NCBI RefSeq assembly: GCF_001751245.1
Contig: NZ_LJGU01000093.1
Coordinates: forward strand, 11,727 to 75,726
Direction of reading: 5' to 3'
Source of the DNA: Streptomyces oceani
Lineage (GTDB): Bacteria > Actinomycetota > Actinomycetes > Streptomycetales > Streptomycetaceae
DNA: 64,000 bases
A program made the position numbers and the translations under genes. The notes beneath the pieces are model-generated. The model saw only the letters and a list, made by a program, of their open reading frames with translations, was not told the origin of the DNA and did no database searches. Below are positions 16,053-24,891 of this stretch, piece after piece. Position 1 is the stretch's first letter. The number at the start of each line of letters is the position of its first letter.

Positions 16053-17753
16053 TCAGAAGCCGGGCGGCTCGGTGTAGACCCCCCACTCCTCCTTCAGCGC
16101 CCCGCAGATCTCGCCCAGCGTGGCCTCGGCACGTACGGCGTCCAACATGGGCTCGATCATGTTCTCGGACGTACGAGCGGCGGCGATCATGCCCTCCAGC
16201 GCGGTCCGTACGGCCGCCTCGTCCCGGGCCGCCTTGCGCTCCCCCAGGACCCGCACCTGATCGCGCTCCACCTCATGGCTCACCCGGAGGATCTCCAGCT
16301 CGCCGCTGACCGAGCCGGTGTGGCAGTTGACGCCCACCACCCGCTTCTCGCCCTTCTCCAGGGCCCGCTGGTACTGGAAGGCGGCCTCCGCGATCTCGCC
16401 GGTGAACCAGCCGCTCTCGATGCCCTGCAGGATGCCGGAGGTGATCGGTCCGACCGGATGGTTGCCGTCCGGCACGGCGCGTCGACCACGCTCCTTGATC
16501 TGCTCGAAGACCTTCTCGGCGTCGGCTTCGATCCGGTCGGTCAGCTGCTCGACGTACCACGAACCGCCCAGCGGGTCGGCGACGTTGGTGATCCCGGTCT
16601 CCTCCATCAGGACCTGCTGGGTGCGCAGCGCGATCTCCGCCGCCTGCTCGCTGGGCAGTGCCAGGGTCTCGTCCAGGGCGTTGGTGTGCAGCGAGTTGCT
16701 TCCGCCGAGCACCGCGGAGAGCGCCTCCACGGCTGTGCGTACGACGTTGTTGTACGGCTGCTGGGCGGTCAGCGACACTCCCGCGGTCTGGGTGTGGAAG
16801 CGCAGCCACTGCGCCTTCTCCGAGGTGGCGCCGTACTCGTCGCGCATCCAGCGGGCCCAGATCCGACGTGCGGCGCGGAACTTGGCGATCTCCTCGAAGA
16901 AGTCGAGGTGCGCGTCGAAGAAGAACGAGAGACCGGGGGCGAAGGTGTTGACGTCCAGGCCACGGGACAGTCCCAGCTCGACGTAACCGAAGCCGTCCGC
17001 GAGCGTGTACGCCAGCTCCTGCGCGGCCGTCGAGCCGGCCTCCCGGATGTGGTAGCCGGAGACCGACAGCGGCTTGTACGCGGGGATGCCACGCGCGCAG
17101 TGCTCCATCAGGTCACCGATCAGCCGCAGGTGGGGCTCGGGCTGGAAGAGCCACTCCTTCTGCGCGATGTACTCCTTGAAGATGTCCGTCTGCAGCGTGC
17201 CGTTCAGGCTCGCGAGGTCGGCGCCCTGCCGTTCCGCCGCGACCAGGTACATGCAGAACACCGGAACGGCCGGACCCGAGATGGTCATCGAGGTGGTGAC
17301 CTCGCCCAGTGGGATGTCCCGGAACAGGACCTCCATGTCCGCGGCCGAGTCGATCGCGACCCCGCAGTGACCGACCTCACCGAGCGACTTCTCCTCGTCC
17401 GAGTCCCGGCCCATCAGGGTGGGCATGTCGAAGGCGACCGAGAGGCCGCCGCCACCGGCCTCCAGGATCATCTTGTAGCGCTCGTTGGTCTGTTCGGCGT
17501 TGCCGAAGCCGGCGAACTGTCGAATGGTCCACGTGCGGCCGCGGTATCCGGTGGCGTACAGCCCTCGGGTGTACGGGAACTCGCCGGGCCAGCCGATCCG
17601 CTCGAACCCCTCGTACGAGTCGCCCGCGCGCGGACCGTACACCGGGTCGACGGGGTCACCGGAGAGCGTGGTGAAGTCCGCGTCCCGCTTGCGCGCCGCG
17701 TCGTATCGCGCCTGCCAGCGGAGCCTGCCCTGTTCGATGGCTTCAGCATCCAT
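16053..17753 (-). CDS. icmA: Isobutyryl-CoA mutase large (catalytic) subunit
   Basis: A 566-residue adenosylcobalamin-dependent mutase subunit that interconverts isobutyryl-CoA and n-butyryl-CoA. Substrate specificity can be read directly: the methylmalonyl-CoA mutase residues Tyr89 and Arg207 are replaced by Phe80 (RQFAGFGNAEQTN) and Gln198 (EYIAQKEW), the published signature of isobutyryl-CoA mutase. The protein contains only the TIM-barrel substrate domain; no DXHXXG cobalamin-binding motif is present, so it needs a separate small subunit (IcmB), which is not in this window. In S. coelicolor the icmA and icmB genes are also unlinked. meaB (25.5 kb) and the cobalamin adenosyltransferase (48 kb) are likely functional partners. 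The pathway feeds valine- and fatty-acid-derived C4 units into central metabolism and polyketide precursors. Confidence 0.95.
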   Translation of the reverse strand: MDAEAIEQGRLRWQARYDAARKRDADFTTLSGDPVDPVYGPRAGDSYEGFERIGWPGEFPYTRGLYATGYRGRTWTIRQFAGFGNAEQTNERYKMILEAGGGGLSVAFDMPTLMGRDSDEEKSLGEVGHCGVAIDSAADMEVLFRDIPLGEVTTSMTISGPAVPVFCMYLVAAERQGADLASLNGTLQTDIFKEYIAQKEWLFQPEPHLRLIGDLMEHCARGIPAYKPLSVSGYHIREAGSTAAQELAYTLADGFGYVELGLSRGLDVNTFAPGLSFFFDAHLDFFEEIAKFRAARRIWARWMRDEYGATSEKAQWLRFHTQTAGVSLTAQQPYNNVVRTAVEALSAVLGGSNSLHTNALDETLALPSEQAAEIALRTQQVLMEETGITNVADPLGGSWYVEQLTDRIEADAEKVFEQIKERGRRAVPDGNHPVGPITSGILQGIESGWFTGEIAEAAFQYQRALEKGEKRVVGVNCHTGSVSGELEILRVSHEVERDQVRVLGERKAARDEAAVRTALEGMIAAARTSENMIEPMLDAVRAEATLGEICGALKEEWGVYTEPPGF

Positions 17754-17812
17754 GCCTGTCTCGCCTCTCTGCGCCCCAGACCGCGGGGTTTCCGGCGGCG
17801 GCTGCGGGCGGT

Positions 17813-17831
17813 AAATTACTAGGACGTCCTA
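17813..17831 (-). promoter_or_regulatory. icmA promoter with palindromic operator
   Basis: Read on the minus strand, the perfect 12-bp palindrome TAGGACGTCCTA (17820-17831) is followed directly by TAATTT (17818-17813), a TANNNT-type -10 box. The operator would therefore lie in the -35/-10 spacer. The start codon is about 60 nt further on, with GAGAGG as a possible ribosome-binding site. Confidence 0.55.
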
Positions 17832-18008
17832 CTAATTGTCCGCCCGGGAACGGCCCGGCGCAAGAGCCGTCGGCCGGCGTGGCGCGTGTCGGCTGGGGCC
17901 GGACCTCGGCGCACAGGCATGGCTGAGCCGGTTCACACAGCCGGGTCGGTTCGCCGGGCCGGCGCATACGGCCGGTCGGTTTCGCCGGCCGGCTCGGCGT
18001 ACCGCCGC

Positions 18009-18341
18009 TCAGGCCCGCGCGGGCTCCCGCTCGGCGCCGGCGATCAGCGGCTCCACCTCGCGCGCGATCCGGCGCTCGACGAAGAACGCGACGGTGGGAA
18101 GAGTCCCGGACAGCAGCACCCACAGCAGCTTGCCGAAGCTCCAACGGGCCTTCTGGCCGAGGTCGAAGGCGAAGACCAGGTAGATCATGTACAGCAGCCC
18201 GTGCGCCTGCGACACCATGAGTGTCGCGGTCTCCCCGGTGTCGAAGCCGTACTTGAAGATCATGCAGGTGCACAGCACCAGCAGCATGACGGCGGTGACG
18301 TATGCCATCACCCGGTAGCGAGTGAGCACGCTCTTCTTCAT
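18009..18341 (-). CDS. DUF3817 small membrane protein
   Basis: A 110-residue protein with three predicted membrane helices (about 10-30, 45-65, 72-92) and a short polar tail. The motif HGLLYMIYLVFAFDL between helices 2 and 3 is typical of DUF3817. Function is unknown. A second, distantly similar DUF3817 gene lies at 21.4-21.7 kb. The start ATG 18341 lies 6 nt after a TAGGCT box, with no Shine-Dalgarno. The MarR gene upstream reads in the same direction. Confidence 0.85.
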   Translation of the reverse strand: MKKSVLTRYRVMAYVTAVMLLVLCTCMIFKYGFDTGETATLMVSQAHGLLYMIYLVFAFDLGQKARWSFGKLLWVLLSGTLPTVAFFVERRIAREVEPLIAGAEREPARA

Positions 18342-18347
18342 GTTCGG

Positions 18348-18353
18348 AGCCTA
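18348..18353 (-). promoter_or_regulatory. Leaderless-type -10 box of the DUF3817 gene
   Basis: On the minus strand TAGGCT is followed by 6 nt and then ATG 18341, with no ribosome-binding site. Confidence 0.5.
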
Positions 18354-18426
18354 TCCGTCCGCTCTCGGCGATCTTCGCGGGGCCCGGGTAGTGGCTACCG
18401 GAGCGGGTGACTCCGAGCGGACCGCA

Positions 18427-19005
18427 CTACGACGGGTCGGGCCGCGCGGCGTCGGACTCGTCCGAGGCACGCGGTTCATCCGACACACGCGGCTCGTCAT
18501 CGGAGTCGAAGTCCTGCGCCGCGACGCGCAGCGGGCGCAGCAGCGCGAAGATCTCCTCGCAGCCCCCGGAGTCGTAGGCACCGAGCCCGAAGTCCATGGC
18601 CATCAGCTCCTCGGTCGCCGCGTCGCACACCTCCCGACCCTTCTCGGTGATCACCGCGAGCGTCCCTCGACCGTCCTCCGGATTGGGACGCTTGGCCACG
18701 AGACCCGACTTCCGCAGCCGGTCGATGGTGTTGGTCACGGAGGTGGGGTGCACCATCAGCCGCTCGCCGATCTTCGACATGGGCAGCTCGCCCGCCTTCG
18801 AGAAGGTCAGCAGCACCAGCGCCTCGTATCGGGCGAAGGTCAGGCCGTAGGGCTTGACCACTGCGTCAACCTCGGCGAGGAGGATCTGGTGGGCGCGCAT
18901 GATCGAGGTGATCGCGGCCATGGAGGGGACCGCCCCCCAACGGCGGGTCCACAGCTCGTCGGCTCGGGCGATCGGATCGAACGGCAGGCTGAGCGGCTTC
19001 GGCAC
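18427..19005 (-). CDS. MarR family transcriptional regulator
   Basis: A 192-residue winged-helix regulator. The DNA-binding region (about 55-130) contains LPMSKIGERLMVHPTSVTNTIDRLRKSGLV and the wing around RPNPEDGRGTLAVIT, both characteristic of MarR proteins. The last 35 residues are an acidic, repetitive disordered tail (SDEPR/SDEPRASDE repeats), not part of the fold. The start is a GTG placed 7 nt after TACCCT without Shine-Dalgarno. It reads toward the DUF3817 gene 85 bp downstream; the two might be related in regulation but have separate promoter boxes. Confidence 0.9.
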   Translation of the reverse strand: MPKPLSLPFDPIARADELWTRRWGAVPSMAAITSIMRAHQILLAEVDAVVKPYGLTFARYEALVLLTFSKAGELPMSKIGERLMVHPTSVTNTIDRLRKSGLVAKRPNPEDGRGTLAVITEKGREVCDAATEELMAMDFGLGAYDSGGCEEIFALLRPLRVAAQDFDSDDEPRVSDEPRASDESDAARPDPS

Positions 19006-19012
19006 GCACCCG

Positions 19013-19018
19013 AGGGTA
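19013..19018 (-). promoter_or_regulatory. Leaderless-type -10 box of the MarR gene
   Basis: TACCCT on the minus strand is followed by 7 nt and GTG 19005; no ribosome-binding site is present. Confidence 0.45.
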
Positions 19019-19142
19019 CCGGGCAGTCACATATTGGCCAGGGGCGTCTCAGCCATTGACCGACTTCGCCGGCCGACAGTCAGCGGTCGGGACGTCCCAG
19101 CGTCCAAGGCACGGGCCTCCGCCTCCCGAGCGGCCATCGGCC

Positions 19143-20975
19143 TCAGGAACCCGAGGTGGTGGCGAGCGTGGACTCCGGCTCGCCGCGCGCGGGCTGACCG
19201 GCCTGTTCCACCGTGACCGGCGCCGGCGGAGTGCCGGTAACCAGCCGCACGGCGCGTATCGTCCGACCGCCGAGCACCGTCGCCGGTTTCCCGGCCGGCC
19301 GCAGGCGCCCGGCCCGGTACTCGCTGATCCACCAGGTCAGCGCGGGCGCGATGGCCACCGTGAGCGCCAGCAGCGACCAGAAGCGCATCGCCACGTGGGT
19401 GTTCCCGAGCGCCACCGAGACGGGCAGCGACCCGCCCAGTACGACCGCCCACCCCAGGTGCGTACGAAAGGTGGCGGAGTGGTCGAGACTCGCGGAGCCG
19501 CCCTTGGGCGTCACAACGAACCGGCAGGGCCGGCGCAGGACCGCTGCGACCAGCGATCGGGCGTAGATCGGGGCGGACAGCGCGGACATCACCATGCCCC
19601 CCAAGCCGCCGGAGCCAGCGGGCTCGTGCGGGGAGACGTTGTGCCGCCGGTTCCACAGGTACAGGCCTACCTGGAGCGCGGCGGCGTCGCTGTAGAGCAT
19701 CAGCCACACGGACGGCGAGAGTTGGATGCCGGACGCGCCGAGCCACAGGAACAGAGCGCAGCTGATCGCGCCGAGAATCCAGGTGAGCGCGCTCATCGGG
19801 TAGTAGGCGAGCATCAGCGAGTAGCTGAACAGCCGTCCGGCGGAGAGTCGGTGGCTGGTTCGGCCGTACTGCTTCAACAGAGTCTCGTAGGTGCCGCGGG
19901 ACCAGCGCAACTGCTGGGTGAAGAAATCCGTCCAGGAGACCGGACCCTCGCCGACGGCCAGCACGTCGGGGGTGTACACGGAGCGCCAGCGGCGGTTGGA
20001 CGCCGGATTGCGCCGACGGTGCAGTTCGAAGCCGGTTGCCATGTCCTCCGTGATGGAGTCCTGCAGCCCGCCGATGGACCGTAGGGCCGAGATCCGCACG
20101 CAGTTGTTGGTACCGACGAACATCGGCGCGCCGTAGCGGTTTCCGGCCCGCTGGATCAGCGTGTGGAAGAGGAACTGCTGGCTCTCCGCGAACTTCGTGA
20201 CCGCGTGCTCGTAGTTGCCGTACACCTGTGGGCCGACGACGAAGGCGACGTCCGGGTCACGGAAGTAGCCCAGCATGCGCTCCAGGAAGCCGGGCAGCGG
20301 CACGTGGTCGGTGTCCACCGAGGCGAAGAACTCGTAGTCCTCACCGTGCGCGTCCAGCCAGGCGTTGTAGTTGCCGTGCTTGGTGCGTGCGCGGTGTGGG
20401 CCACGCGGCCGGTTCCACTCGGGTACATCCTTACGGGTGAAGTGCCGCACCCCCAACTCCCGGCAGAGGGCCTTGACCTCCGGGTCGTCGCCCTCGTCCA
20501 GCAGCCAGACGTGCAGCGTGCCCTCGTGACGCAGCCGGACCGCCGCCGCGAGCGTGGCCCGCACCATGGCGATCGGCTCCTTGCCGGGCACGTACGTCGT
20601 CAGGAACGCGACCCGGGTGCCCGGCTCCGGACGTACCGGCACCGGGTCGCGGGCGACCAGGGTGGCGTGCGCCATGGACACGACGTTGACCACCCGGAAG
20701 ACCTCGATCAGTCCGAGCGAGACGAGCACCGTCGAGTCGAGCAGCACCATCCACGGGGTGCCGCCGTCGCGTTGGGTCCAGTGTGTCGGCCACACCAGCC
20801 AGATCAGCAGTACCAGGGACATGCTGGGCGCCGCCGTCATCAGCAGCATGCCGACCGCTCGGTGCGGTGCCTGGGAGAGCAGATTGCGATAGCGCACCCG
20901 GTACGCCGGCTCCGCCTCGGTGAGCGGTCCGGCGAGACGGCTGTACGTGTCGTAGTCGTAGCCTATCGGCGCCAC
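19143..20975 (-). CDS. Membrane glycosyltransferase family 2, cellulose synthase-like
   Basis: A 610-residue processive-type glycosyltransferase. Two membrane helices (about 40-62 and 82-105) precede a cytoplasmic GT-A domain with the full D,D,D,QxxRW set: LLDEGDDPEV, ASVDTDHVP, TEDMATGFELH and QQLRWSRGT. Five or more membrane helices follow. Families with this arrangement make beta-linked polymers such as cellulose, hyaluronan or poly-GlcNAc, or transfer sugars to membrane acceptors. No partner typical of cellulose export (galactose oxidase-like protein, endoglucanase) is nearby, so the product is unknown. The GTG start has GGAGG 5 nt upstream. The C-terminal 30 residues are disordered. Confidence 0.85.
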   Translation of the reverse strand: MAPIGYDYDTYSRLAGPLTEAEPAYRVRYRNLLSQAPHRAVGMLLMTAAPSMSLVLLIWLVWPTHWTQRDGGTPWMVLLDSTVLVSLGLIEVFRVVNVVSMAHATLVARDPVPVRPEPGTRVAFLTTYVPGKEPIAMVRATLAAAVRLRHEGTLHVWLLDEGDDPEVKALCRELGVRHFTRKDVPEWNRPRGPHRARTKHGNYNAWLDAHGEDYEFFASVDTDHVPLPGFLERMLGYFRDPDVAFVVGPQVYGNYEHAVTKFAESQQFLFHTLIQRAGNRYGAPMFVGTNNCVRISALRSIGGLQDSITEDMATGFELHRRRNPASNRRWRSVYTPDVLAVGEGPVSWTDFFTQQLRWSRGTYETLLKQYGRTSHRLSAGRLFSYSLMLAYYPMSALTWILGAISCALFLWLGASGIQLSPSVWLMLYSDAAALQVGLYLWNRRHNVSPHEPAGSGGLGGMVMSALSAPIYARSLVAAVLRRPCRFVVTPKGGSASLDHSATFRTHLGWAVVLGGSLPVSVALGNTHVAMRFWSLLALTVAIAPALTWWISEYRAGRLRPAGKPATVLGGRTIRAVRLVTGTPPAPVTVEQAGQPARGEPESTLATTSGS

Positions 20976-21100
20976 TGGTCCTCCAGCCGATCAACTAACC
21001 CGATACAGCCACGAAAGTGGACATAACGGTCAGTGTCGAGCTGGATACGGCCGAGCGGGGCAGCGGAGCCTCGCGCCCTGGTCAAGCAGTGGCGGAGGGG

Positions 21101-21391
21101 TCAGGACAAGTGGTGCTCCACGGTCTCCACCTTCTCGGTCAGACCGTCGACGACTCCGGGCCGGATGTCGGCCTTCAGCACCAGCGAGACGCGTGGCGCC
21201 CGCTCCTCCACGGCCGCGACGGCCTGGCGCACCACCGTCATGCACTCCTCCCAGTCACCTTCCAGGGAGGTGAACATCGCGTCCGTACGGTGCGGAAGCC
21301 CGGACTCGCGTACGACCCGCACAGCGTCCGCGACGTACTCCCCCACATCCTCGCCGACGCCGAGCGGGGTGACGGAGAAGGCCACGATCAC
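21101..21391 (-). CDS. MTH1187/YqgV-type thiamine-binding-like protein
   Basis: A 96-residue single-domain protein starting at GTG 21391, which overlaps the preceding TGA by four bases. The family pattern is clear: an N-terminal strand [20 protein letters not shown], the central [16 protein letters not shown] segment and a final [13 protein letters not shown] strand. Proteins of this ferredoxin-like fold form tetramers and bind thiamine-like ligands in a few structures, but the cellular role is not settled. It is coupled to a DUF3817 membrane protein, an association common in Streptomyces. Confidence 0.88.
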   Translation of the reverse strand: MIVAFSVTPLGVGEDVGEYVADAVRVVRESGLPHRTDAMFTSLEGDWEECMTVVRQAVAAVEERAPRVSLVLKADIRPGVVDGLTEKVETVEHHLS

Positions 21392-21747
21392 GGGTTGACC
21401 GCGTCTTCGGCCGGTTCCCTCCGGGCCCGGACCGCGATCACGCCGGCCTCCTCGTCCCGCTTGAGGACCCGGTCGCCGTACAGCCCGCCGAAGGGGAGCA
21501 CGGCGAGCAGCACGAAGAACGCCACCCGGGACAGGGGCCACCGGGTGTGCCGCCACACGTCCGCGAGGAGCAGGAGGTACGCCACGAAGAGCACACCGTG
21601 GATGAGCCCCAGCGGCATCATCAGGAAGTCGATGTCCGAGACGCGGCTCAGCAGCGAGCCGAAGATAAGCAGTGCCGGGAAGGACAGTGCCTCCGGCACG
21701 GAGACGAGACGGAGCCGGTGCAGGGCGGCGGCGGTCTTGATGTCCAC
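21388..21747 (-). CDS. DUF3817 membrane protein
   Basis: About 119 residues with three membrane helices and a charged tail. The conserved [20 protein letters not shown] segment identifies the family. GTG 21747 ([13 protein letters not shown]) is preferred to the longer frame from 21840 because of AAGG about 9 nt upstream and because homologues start close to the first helix. The downstream MTH1187-type gene overlaps it by four bases. It is divergent from the AbsC-like gene, so a MarR operator in the 206-bp gap could control both. Confidence 0.82.
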   Translation of the reverse strand: MDIKTAAALHRLRLVSVPEALSFPALLIFGSLLSRVSDIDFLMMPLGLIHGVLFVAYLLLLADVWRHTRWPLSRVAFFVLLAVLPFGGLYGDRVLKRDEEAGVIAVRARREPAEDAVNP

Positions 21748-21940
21748 GGGATGCGCCTTCGTACGCGGGCGGGAGCGACCGGCTCCCGATGACAGACAGG
21801 GCGCACTCAGTCTGGCAGGTGTTCCGGACAGTACGGACACCAGGGGTGCCCTCGGGAAGGGGTCCCCGCGCGGCTCCGGGTGAGGGCGTTCCGGGAGGGA
21901 ACAGCACCGGCGAACGTGCCGCGTCCCCGTGACGCGGCGG

Positions 21941-21946
21941 TAAAGT
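21941..21946 (+). promoter_or_regulatory. Leaderless-type -10 box of the AbsC-like gene
   Basis: TAAAGT is followed by 7 nt and ATG 21954 with no ribosome-binding site. Confidence 0.5.
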
Positions 21947-21953
21947 CGCCGGT

Positions 21954-22448
21954 ATGGACACCGACAACGGCAAGCTCTGGCTCAGCGACGAAGAGCAGCG
22001 CGTGTGGCGCACACACCTGGACGTGAGCCGGCTGCTCATGCACCAGCTGGAGGCCGACCTCCAGCCGTTCGGTCTCACCAACAACGACTACGAGATCCTG
22101 GTCAACCTCTCGGAGTCGCCGGAGCAGCGGATGCGGATGAGCGAACTGGCCACCCGCACGCTCCAGTCGAAGAGTCGGCTCTCGCACCAGATCACCAGGA
22201 TGGAGAACGCCCGGCTGGTGCGCCGGGAGAGCTGCGACTCGGACCGGCGCGGACTGTTCGCCGTGCTCACCCAGCAGGGTTGGGAGACCATGCTGCGCGT
22301 CGCACCCCACCATGTGGCCTCGGTGCGGCGACACTTCATCGACCTACTGCCGGCGGAGGCGCTGGCCCAGCTGCAGAAGGCACTCGACCCGGTCGCCGAT
22401 CACCTGCTCGGGGCGGAGTGCGAGGCGGGCGGGAAGCCGGCGGTCTGA
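21954..22448 (+). CDS. absC: MarR family regulator, AbsC-like
   Basis: A 164-residue MarR protein. The winged helix runs from about 60 to 110 and includes [29 protein letters not shown] and a wing around [13 protein letters not shown]. By gene order (beside the scy/filP, meaB and two-component genes) and by sequence it corresponds to AbsC (SCO5405) of S. coelicolor, a regulator linking zinc supply to antibiotic production; this equivalence is from memory of the region and not from a database comparison. It is divergent from the DUF3817/MTH1187 pair and convergent with the sensor kinase. Confidence 0.8.
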   Translation: MDTDNGKLWLSDEEQRVWRTHLDVSRLLMHQLEADLQPFGLTNNDYEILVNLSESPEQRMRMSELATRTLQSKSRLSHQITRMENARLVRRESCDSDRRGLFAVLTQQGWETMLRVAPHHVASVRRHFIDLLPAEALAQLQKALDPVADHLLGAECEAGGKPAV

Positions 22449-22505
22449 CCCGGCGCCGCTGCCCGGCACGCGCCGGGCTGACGAGTCCGGCACGCCGCCC
22501 GCCAG

Positions 22506-24200
22506 CTAGCCGGCCGGCTCGTCGCGGGTGTCCGTGGCGCTGTCCCTTGGGGAGTCCGCGTCGCTGGCCGCGTGCGTGGTCGTGCCAGCCTCGGCGGCCA
22601 TTGGCAGGCGCAACTCGAAGCAGGCGCCGCCACCTGTGGCGGCGCGCACGGCGAGCGTCCCGCCGTGCCGCTCGGCCACGTCGCGGGCGATGGCCAGACC
22701 CAGCCCAGCGCCTCCCGCGTCCCGACTGCGCGCGTCGTCGAGTCGTACGAAACGCTGGAAGATCCGCTCCCGCTCCTCCTCCGGCACCCCCGGCCCGTCA
22801 TCGGTCACCGCGAGAACCACCTCCGCACCGTCCGTACGCACGACCACCCGCACCACGGATTCGGCGTGCCGCCGCGCGTTGTCCAGCAGATTGCCCAGGA
22901 CCCGGGTCAACTGGCCCCGGCTGCCCAGCACCTCGGCCTCCCCCGACACCGCCGTGGAGGTCGTCCCGCCATCCGGCTCCGGGAGTTCGACCGACATCGC
23001 CGGAGGCTCGACGTCGGCCCTCCGGTCCAGCTCCGCCCGTACGAGCGCGGGCAGGGACAGCCGGGTGTCTCCGGGCCGCTCCCCCGCGTCCAGCCTGGCC
23101 AGCAGCAGGAGGTCGGCCGCGAGTTCCTGGAGGCGCACGGTGTCCTGCACGGCCCCCTCCAGGTCGAGCAGTTCGGGGTGCGCCGCGCCCACCTCCAACT
23201 GGGTACGCAGCGAGGCGATGGGGCTGCGCAGCTCGTGCGACACGTCGGCCACGAACCGGCGCTGCCGTTCCACCGACTCCTCGAGGGCCGCCAGTGTCTC
23301 GTTCGTCGTACGAGCCAGCGCGCCCACCTCGTCCCGCGCGGCCGGCTCGGGCACCCGACGGCTCAGGTCCCGGTTCCCGGTGATCTCCGCCATCCCCCGC
23401 CGGATACCCTCCACCGGGAGCAGGGCCCGCCTGGTCACCAGCCAGGTCACCGCCGCGACCACCGCCAGCAGCACGGGCAGCCCGATCAGCATTGACCTGC
23501 GGACCGACTCGACGGCACGCTCCTGACTCGCCAGCGAGACGCCGGCGTAGACGGTCACCGGGGTGTCGTCGCGGGTGACCGCCTGCACCGCGACCACGCG
23601 GAAGTCCTGCTGCCCGGTGGCCTCGCCGGGCGGATCGACCTCGCCGTCCTCGTCCACGGACAGGGTGAGGGTACGGTCGGCACTGTTCCGGTCGACGGTC
23701 ACGCGTTTCGACGGCGACTCGGCGCCGGACGGGTCATCGTTCCCCTCGTCCTGGTCCTGATCCTGGTCCTGGCCCTCGTGGGAGTCCTCCTCCTGGTCAT
23801 CGGCACCGTCGTCACCGCCGTCGTCGGCGCTCTCGTCCGTGTCGTCGGAGGCGGACGCGTCGGGTCGCGGTTCGTGGTCGCCGGCGGGCGGTCGGTGGAA
23901 CTCGGCGAGGGCGGGCCGGCCATGGAGCCCCTCGGTGGCGCCGAGGACCCGGCCCCCCGCGTCCACGATCTGCACCGGCTCCTCACCGTCCAGCCCCTCG
24001 ATACCGCGAACGCCCCGGTCGCCGACGTCGCTGACCTGCGCGGCCACCTCGCGAGCGGCCGACTCCGCCTGCAGCCGAGCGGTGTCCCCCAGCCGCCCCC
24101 GGAGGGTGTCTATCACCAGGAAGCCGGCGGCGACGAGCGCCAGCGCGACCACGAGTGTCGCGCCCACGGCCGCCCGGGTACGTACGGAACGCCTACGCAC
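22506..24200 (-). CDS. Sensor histidine kinase with acidic extracytoplasmic loop
   Basis: A 564-residue membrane kinase. A membrane helix (about 12-30) is followed by an extracytoplasmic region of about 200 residues, a second helix (about 232-252) and HAMP. The HisKA motif FVADVSHELRSPIASL holds the phospho-accepting His, and the HATPase part shows NLLDNARRHA, DDGPGVP and GGAGLGLAIA. Unusually, residues about 105-165 of the sensor loop are dominated by Asp, Glu and Gln, including DQDQDQDEGNDD, a plausible binding surface for divalent metal ions or cationic peptides. The GTG start overlaps the response-regulator stop by 8 bases, so the pair is coupled. The divergent neighbour encodes an Asp-rich exported protein. 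Confidence 0.92.
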   Translation of the reverse strand: MRRRSVRTRAAVGATLVVALALVAAGFLVIDTLRGRLGDTARLQAESAAREVAAQVSDVGDRGVRGIEGLDGEEPVQIVDAGGRVLGATEGLHGRPALAEFHRPPAGDHEPRPDASASDDTDESADDGGDDGADDQEEDSHEGQDQDQDQDEGNDDPSGAESPSKRVTVDRNSADRTLTLSVDEDGEVDPPGEATGQQDFRVVAVQAVTRDDTPVTVYAGVSLASQERAVESVRRSMLIGLPVLLAVVAAVTWLVTRRALLPVEGIRRGMAEITGNRDLSRRVPEPAARDEVGALARTTNETLAALEESVERQRRFVADVSHELRSPIASLRTQLEVGAAHPELLDLEGAVQDTVRLQELAADLLLLARLDAGERPGDTRLSLPALVRAELDRRADVEPPAMSVELPEPDGGTTSTAVSGEAEVLGSRGQLTRVLGNLLDNARRHAESVVRVVVRTDGAEVVLAVTDDGPGVPEEERERIFQRFVRLDDARSRDAGGAGLGLAIARDVAERHGGTLAVRAATGGGACFELRLPMAAEAGTTTHAASDADSPRDSATDTRDEPAG

Positions 24201-24858
24201 CGGCGTCCACCAGCCGGTAACCAGCGCCCCGAACGGTGCTGATCCACCCGGCGCCGAGCTTTCGCCGCAACGCGCTGACGTACACCTCGACGATGTTCAC
24301 ATCCCCCTCGTAGGCGAAGTCCCAGGCGTGCTCCAGGATCTCCGCCTTGGAGACGACCTCCCCGGCACGCGTCGCCAGTTGCTCCAGCACCGCGAACTCC
24401 TTGCTGGTCAGGCTGATCTCGCGGGCACCGACCCACACCCGCCGAGCGGCCGGGTCGACGAGGAGTTCGCCGAGTCGGAGGACGGGAGTTCCCGCCCGGG
24501 AGCGCCGGCGCAGCAGCGCGCGTACGTGCGCCAGCAGGACGACGTACGAGAACGGCTTGGTCAGGTAGTCGTCAGCGCCCGTGTCCAGACCTTCTGCCTC
24601 GTCGTACTCACCGTCCTTGGCGGTCAGCATCAGGACAGGTGTCCAGTCGTCGGCCGCCCGGAGCCGCGCGCACACGCGGTAGCCGTTCATGCCGGGCAGC
24701 ATGATGTCGAGGATGATCAGGTCGTAGCTTCCCTCGGTGGCCCGGTGCAGTCCCTCGACTCCGTCGTGCACCACGTCGACCGCGAAGCCCTCGGCCGTCA
24801 GGCCGCGGGCGAGCGATACGGCCAGTCGGCGTTCGTCCTCCACGATCAGCAGGCGCAT
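24193..24858 (-). CDS. OmpR/PhoB-type response regulator
   Basis: A 221-residue regulator: receiver domain with acidic residues VEDE (6-9) and phospho-acceptor Asp51 in IILDIMLPGMNGY, Lys in YLTKPF near 100, and a C-terminal winged helix (about 125-221) ending in the typical RGAGYRLV. It is the first gene of the operon with the acidic sensor kinase. ATG 24858 follows GGAGG closely; an inverted repeat CAGCTTG/CAAGCTG (24864-24884) overlaps the leader and could mask it. Three CTTCAG repeats further upstream suit binding by an OmpR-type protein, so autoregulation is likely. Confidence 0.93.
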   Translation of the reverse strand: MRLLIVEDERRLAVSLARGLTAEGFAVDVVHDGVEGLHRATEGSYDLIILDIMLPGMNGYRVCARLRAADDWTPVLMLTAKDGEYDEAEGLDTGADDYLTKPFSYVVLLAHVRALLRRRSRAGTPVLRLGELLVDPAARRVWVGAREISLTSKEFAVLEQLATRAGEVVSKAEILEHAWDFAYEGDVNIVEVYVSALRRKLGAGWISTVRGAGYRLVDAGA

Positions 24859-24863
24859 GCCTC

Positions 24864-24884
24864 CAGCTTGCCCGACGCAAGCTG
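24864..24884. promoter_or_regulatory. Inverted repeat in the response-regulator leader
   Basis: CAGCTTG and CAAGCTG are perfect 7-bp arms around a 7-bp spacer, directly upstream of the GGAGG and start codon of the minus-strand response regulator. It may act as an operator or as an RNA hairpin affecting translation. Confidence 0.4.
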
Positions 24885-24891
24885 AACTGAT

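Noticed and set aside
16053..17753. Methylmalonyl-CoA mutase annotation
   Set aside because: Phe80 and Gln198 replace the Tyr and Arg needed for the methylmalonyl-CoA carboxylate.
21819..21841. Imperfect inverted repeat between the AbsC-like gene and the DUF3817 gene as an AbsC site
   Set aside because: Arms are gapped and unequal in length; I could not match it to a known AbsC or MarR consensus, so I did not list it as a feature.
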